Shown here: positions 60,824 through 64,000 of the stretch, piece after piece
Numbering within the stretch: the stretch's first letter is position 1
Layout of the letters: the number at the start of each line of letters is the position of its first letter
Assembly: GCA_965279095.1 (NCBI GenBank)
Contig: CBDIHH010000007.1
Span: 124,001 to 188,000, forward strand
DNA length: 64,000 nucleotides
Source: CBDIHH01 sp965279095
GTDB taxonomy: Bacteria; Pseudomonadota; Alphaproteobacteria; Caulobacterales; Caulobacteraceae
Direction of reading: 5' to 3'
The notes under the pieces: generated by a model
Seen by the model: the letters and a program-made list of their open reading frames with translations, nothing else
Databases searched by the model: none
What the model was told of the DNA's origin: nothing
Translations under genes and position numbers: made by a program

Positions 60824-62429
60824 GGAGCCCTCCTCTCCTCGCCCGCTCGGCGCGACGATAGCCGGAAAGGGCGGCGCTGCCCCCTCCACCCCCGCTCTGC
60901 GAGCGGCGGTCCCCCTCCCCCGCTTTTCAAGCGGGGGAGGAGAGATTGAGCCGCCCTTCGCCCTGGTGGGGCGGGGGGCGCGGGGGCTGGTGCTGACGGC
61001 GGTCAATGAGGCGGCGCGGTCCCTGGGCCTGCGCCCGGGGCAGGCCCACGCCGACGCCCGCGCCATCGTCCCGGACCTGGCCAGCGCGCCGGACCAGCCG
61101 CAGGCGGCCGCCGACGCCCTGCGGCGCCTGGCCCTGTGGGCGGAGCGCTATTCGCCCCTGGCAGCCCTGGAAACCACGCCCCTGGCCGAGGGGCTGATGC
61201 TGGACATGACCGGGGGGGCGCACCTGTTCGGCGGCGAGGCGGCGTTGCTCGCCGACATCGAGGGGCGGCTGGGGCGGGCCGGCGTCCCCGCCCGGGCGGC
61301 CATGGCCGACACCCCCGGCGCCGCCTGGGCCCTGGCCCGCTTCGGCGCCGACCGCATCGCCCCGCCCGGCCGCGGCCGCGAGGCCCTGGCGGCTTTGCCC
61401 GTGGAGGCCCTGCGCCTGGACGAGGCGGCGGTGGGGCTGCTGGCGCGGTTCGGCCTGAAGCGGATCGGCGACCTCTATCCCCTGCCCCGCGCCGGCCTGG
61501 CGCGGCGCTTCCGCGGCGAGGCGGGGCTGGCGGTGGTCCGCCGCCTGGACCAGGCCCTGGGCGCCGAGGCCGAGCCCCTGGAGGGGGTGCGGCCGGCGCC
61601 CCTGTACCGGGTCTGGCAGAGTTTCCTGGAACCGCTGATCGACCAGGCCGGGGTCGAGCATGTGCTGCCCGGCCTGGTGGACGGCCTGGTCCGCCAGCTG
61701 GAGCAGGGCGGCGCGGGGGCCCGCTCGGTGGCCCTCACCGCCTTTCGCAGCGACGGGCGGACCACGGGCATCGCCGCCAGCCTCAGCGCCGCGGCCCGCA
61801 GCCCGGCGCATATCCTGCGGCTGCTGAAGGAGACGGGGCTGGACCGGCTGGACCTGGGCTTCGGCGCCGACGCCCTGATGCTGTGCGCCCACCGCACCGA
61901 GGCGGTGGCCGAGCGCCAGGGGGATCTGCATCCGGCGGCGGCGACGGCCCAGACCCAGGCCCTCGCCGGGCTGATCGACCGGCTGTCGGCCCGCCTCGGC
62001 GACGGGGCCGTGCGCCGGCCCCTGGCGGTCCAGAGCCACCTGCCCGAGCGCAGCGAACGCTGGGTGCGCGCCGGGCCGTCGGCGGCGGGGGCGGCGGCAG
62101 GGGCCGAGGGGCGCCCGCGCCCGCTGATGCTGCTGGATCCCCCCGAGCGCATCGAGGCCCTCGCCGACCTGCCCGACAGCGCCCCCATCCGCTTCACCTG
62201 GCGGCGCGTGGCCCACCGGGTGCTGCGCGCCCAGGGGCCCGAGCGCCTCAGCCCCGAATGGTGGCGCACGGCGGACGGCAAGGCCCCGCGCACCCGCGAC
62301 TACTACGCCGTGGAGGACGACGCCGGCCGCCGCTTCTGGCTGTTCCGCGAGGGCCTGTACGACCGGGTGGAGGCCGAGCCCCTGGACGAGCGCCCGCCAA
62401 GCTGGTGGCTGCACGGGCTGTTCGCGTGA
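60741..62429 (+). CDS. imuB: ImuB, Y-family polymerase-like mutasome subunit, carrying an in-frame repeat
   Basis: Catalytically degenerate Y-family polymerase of 562 residues that bridges DnaE2 to the beta clamp. Family blocks include RRVVSVWLPDWPI, LVLTAVNEAARSLGLRPGQ, DMTGGAHLFGGE and the finger/HhH part LLARFGLKRIGDLYPLPRAG. ImuB lacks the acidic catalytic triad of true Y polymerases, and no such triad is evident here. Residues about 42-69 are encoded by an R3 palindromic repeat (GGAAPSTPALRAAVPLPRFS and onward) lying between RANPPPPREEP and PPFALVG. It remains in frame. Confidence 0.95.
   Translation: MMRRVVSVWLPDWPITVWSRANPPPPREEPSSPRPLGATIAGKGGAAPSTPALRAAVPLPRFSSGGGEIEPPFALVGRGARGLVLTAVNEAARSLGLRPGQAHADARAIVPDLASAPDQPQAAADALRRLALWAERYSPLAALETTPLAEGLMLDMTGGAHLFGGEAALLADIEGRLGRAGVPARAAMADTPGAAWALARFGADRIAPPGRGREALAALPVEALRLDEAAVGLLARFGLKRIGDLYPLPRAGLARRFRGEAGLAVVRRLDQALGAEAEPLEGVRPAPLYRVWQSFLEPLIDQAGVEHVLPGLVDGLVRQLEQGGAGARSVALTAFRSDGRTTGIAASLSAAARSPAHILRLLKETGLDRLDLGFGADALMLCAHRTEAVAERQGDLHPAAATAQTQALAGLIDRLSARLGDGAVRRPLAVQSHLPERSERWVRAGPSAAGAAAGAEGRPRPLMLLDPPERIEALADLPDSAPIRFTWRRVAHRVLRAQGPERLSPEWWRTADGKAPRTRDYYAVEDDAGRRFWLFREGLYDRVEAEPLDERPPSWWLHGLFA
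60871..60943 (+). repeat. R3 palindromic element inside imuB
   Basis: GCCCCCTCCACC, hairpin CCGCTCTGCGAGCGG, CCCCCTCCCCC with hairpin CGCTTTTCAAGCG, then GGGGGAGGAG. It contributes about 25 codons to ImuB with no stop or frameshift. Confidence 0.9.
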
Positions 62430-62447
62430 GGCCTTCCCCTCATGCTC

Positions 62448-62577
62448 CCCTGCGAAGCGGGGGAGCTGTCGCGGAGCGACTGAGGGGGCGAACCGTCGCG
62501 CCGCCGTTTGCCCCCTCCGTCACCCGGCTCTTCGGCCGGGCGACACCTCCCCCGCTTCGCGGTGGAGGATCGGAGAG
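62448..62577. repeat. Two related palindromic elements between imuB and dnaE2
   Basis: About 62448-62490, opposite orientation: CTCCCCTGCGAAGCGGGGGAG with CTGTCGCGGAGCGACTGAGG. About 62510-62570: CCCCCTCCGTCACCCGGCTC, TTCGGCCGGG and CCTCCCCCGCTTCGCGGTGG. They share the CCCCCTC...CTCCCCCG skeleton but not the full R3 consensus. dnaE2 starts just after, with GGAGAGGG as its ribosome site. Confidence 0.8.
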
Positions 62578-62583
62578 GGCTTT

Positions 62584-64000
62584 ATGACCGCCTACGCCGA
62601 GCTCGACGCCCTGACCAACTTCAGCTTCCTGGAGGGGGCCTCGCATCCGGGGGAGATGGTGTTCGCCGCCAAGGTGGCCGGGCACGCGGCCCTGGGGGTG
62701 GCCGACCGCAACAGCCTGGCTGGGGTGGTGCGGGCGCATGTGGAGGCCAAGAAGCAGGGCCTGAAGATCCTGATCGGCTGCCGGCTGCAGTTCACCGACG
62801 GCGCCGAGCTGATCGTCTATCCCCGCGACCGCGCCGCCTACGGCCGCCTGTGCCGCCTGCTGTCCATCGGCAAGTCGGGGATCGAGGCCACCGCCTCTCC
62901 TCCCCCGCCCGAGGCGGGGGAGGGGGACCAGCCGCAGGCTGGCGGAGGGGGCGGCGGAGACTTGTCCGGAGAGGGCGGCGCCGCCCCCTCCACCACGCTT
63001 CGCGCGGTCCCCCTCCCCCGTCCTGCGGACGGGGGAGGAGAAAAGGAGGCGCGGATCGCCAAGGGGGACTGCATCCTCACCTTCGCGCAGGCGGCCGCCC
63101 TGGGCGAGGGGATGATCGCCCTGGCGCCGGCGCCCCGGGACATCGGCGGCGGTTTCGAGGCCCGCCTGGCGGCCTGGGCGCACGCCTGGCCGGGCGACCT
63201 CTATCTGGCCGCCGCGCCCCTGGGTCTGGGGGACGACCGGGCGCGGCTGAACCGGCTGGCGCAGATCGCCCGGCGGACGGGGGCGCCGATGGTGGCGACC
63301 AACGCCGCCCTCTACGCCGACCCCGGCCGGCGGCCCCTGCAGGACGTGCTGACCTGCATCCGCACGGGGACGACCATCGACCAGGCGGGCCTGCGGCTGC
63401 AGGCCAACGCCGAGCGGCATCTGAAGACCCCGGCGGAGATGGCGCGGCTGTTCAAGGGGCATGAGGCGGCCCTGGCCCGCACGGCGCAGATCGCCGACGC
63501 CTGCCCGTTCAGCCTGGACGAGCTGCGCTACGAATACCCCAACGAGCCAGTGCCGCCGGGCCTGACCGCCACCCAGCACCTTCGCGCCCTGACCCGCGAG
63601 GGGCTGAAGCGGCGCTTCCCCGGGGGCGCCCCGCGCTCGGTGATCAAGACCGCCTGCAAGGAACTGCGGCTGATCGCCAAGATCCGCTACGAGCCCTACT
63701 TCCTGACGGTGCACGACATCGTCATGTGGGCCCGGCGGCAGGAGCCCGAGATCCTCTGCCAGGGGCGCGGCTCTGCGGCCAATTCGGTGGTCTGTTTCTG
63801 CCTGGGCATCACCTCGGTGGACCCCACCAGCCAGGACATGCTGTTCGAGCGCTTCATCTCGGAGGAACGCTCCGAGCCCCCTGACATCGACGTCGACTTC
63901 GAGCACGAGCGGCGCGAGCAGGTGATGCAGTATGTCTACCGCCGCTACGGCCGCCACCGCGCCGCCATCGTCGCCACCGTCATCCACTACCGTCCGCGCT
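62584..64000 (+). CDS. dnaE2: Error-prone DNA polymerase DnaE2, N-terminal part, carrying in-frame repeats
   Basis: First 472 codons of the C-family polymerase of the ImuA-ImuB-DnaE2 mutasome; the frame runs off the window. The PHP domain starts AYAELDALTNFSFLEGASHP and includes LGVADRNSLAGVVRAHV. The polymerase region is reached (EPEILCQGRGSAANSVVCFC, PPDIDVDFEHERREQVM). Residues about 105-152 come from two R3 repeats in opposite orientation, giving SPPPPEAGEGD and GGAAPSTTLRAVPLPRPADG, between KSGIEAT and KEARIAKGDCILT, where homologues have only a short loop. The frame is preserved. Confidence 0.96.
   Translation, partial: MTAYAELDALTNFSFLEGASHPGEMVFAAKVAGHAALGVADRNSLAGVVRAHVEAKKQGLKILIGCRLQFTDGAELIVYPRDRAAYGRLCRLLSIGKSGIEATASPPPPEAGEGDQPQAGGGGGGDLSGEGGAAPSTTLRAVPLPRPADGGGEKEARIAKGDCILTFAQAAALGEGMIALAPAPRDIGGGFEARLAAWAHAWPGDLYLAAAPLGLGDDRARLNRLAQIARRTGAPMVATNAALYADPGRRPLQDVLTCIRTGTTIDQAGLRLQANAERHLKTPAEMARLFKGHEAALARTAQIADACPFSLDELRYEYPNEPVPPGLTATQHLRALTREGLKRRFPGGAPRSVIKTACKELRLIAKIRYEPYFLTVHDIVMWARRQEPEILCQGRGSAANSVVCFCLGITSVDPTSQDMLFERFISEERSEPPDIDVDFEHERREQVMQYVYRRYGRHRAAIVATVIHYRPR
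62896..63040. repeat. Inverted pair of R3 palindromic elements inside dnaE2
   Basis: The first element (about 62896-62954) is in reverse orientation with tips GCCCGAGGCG and CAGCCGCAGGCTG. The second (about 62983-63040) is in plus orientation with tips CGCTTCGCG and GTCCTGCGGAC. The 28-bp spacer encodes GDLSGEGGA. Total length is a multiple of three. Confidence 0.9.

Overview
The window is about 64 kb of very GC-rich bacterial chromosome. Gene content suggests an alphaproteobacterium of the Caulobacterales, such as a Phenylobacterium or Caulobacter relative. The evidence is an imuA-imuB-dnaE2 mutasome operon with a GAAC-type LexA-like half-site, an HWE-family histidine kinase, TonB-dependent uptake, several families of short palindromic intergenic repeats, and typical alphaproteobacterial forms of UvrC, ThiC, PdxH and QueCED. 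This assignment is inferred from gene content only. No phage structural genes, complete insertion sequence, rRNA or CRISPR array is visible. One tRNA (Met, CAT) and one TPP riboswitch are present.

Layout. 1-5.2 kb: the end of an RND efflux operon (adaptor, AcrB-type pump, outer-membrane lipoprotein). 5.2-11.2 kb: small metabolic genes including pdxH, aroC, a DnaJ-like protein, a pirin and lipoproteins. 11.3-13.4 kb: queC-queE-queD and cutA. 13.4-22.7 kb: a hybrid kinase-like protein lacking its phospho-histidine, a transglutaminase-like exported protein, an FkbM methyltransferase, a LysR regulator, a CVNH-like lipoprotein, exonuclease III and an HWE kinase. 22.9-27 kb: an RTX protein, a nitronate monooxygenase and tRNA-Met. 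27-37.4 kb: glycosyltransferase plus asparagine synthetase, a PQQ sugar dehydrogenase lipoprotein, an orphan encapsulated-ferritin-like protein, FAD enzymes, a second pirin and pgsA.

37.4-43.7 kb is an accessory region. It has a repeat-rich start, a protein built of three terminase-small-subunit-like modules, a 5'-truncated aldolase gene, and a lower-GC convergent pair: an OLD-type ATPase with TOPRIM, and a protein with a HEPN-like motif. The second gene is bracketed by about 150-bp direct repeats, and a 33-bp copy of the uvrC 3' end lies just beyond it. This looks like an integration site holding a candidate defence module. 43.7-57.4 kb returns to housekeeping and envelope genes: uvrC, exported MsrA and MsrB, a TonB receptor, a LysR regulator, terB-terC, and thiC with its riboswitch. 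57.4-60.1 kb is a second small lower-GC patch with an abutting toxin/immunity-like pair and a VapC/FitB toxin-antitoxin pair. The window ends in imuA-imuB-dnaE2.

The most unusual signal is a set of palindromic repeat families. One family, about 60 bp long with a fixed skeleton and covarying hairpin tips, occurs between genes. It also lies in frame inside both imuB and dnaE2, read in the same translational frame in each. A second family of about 150 bp keeps conserved ends while its self-complementary arms differ between copies.
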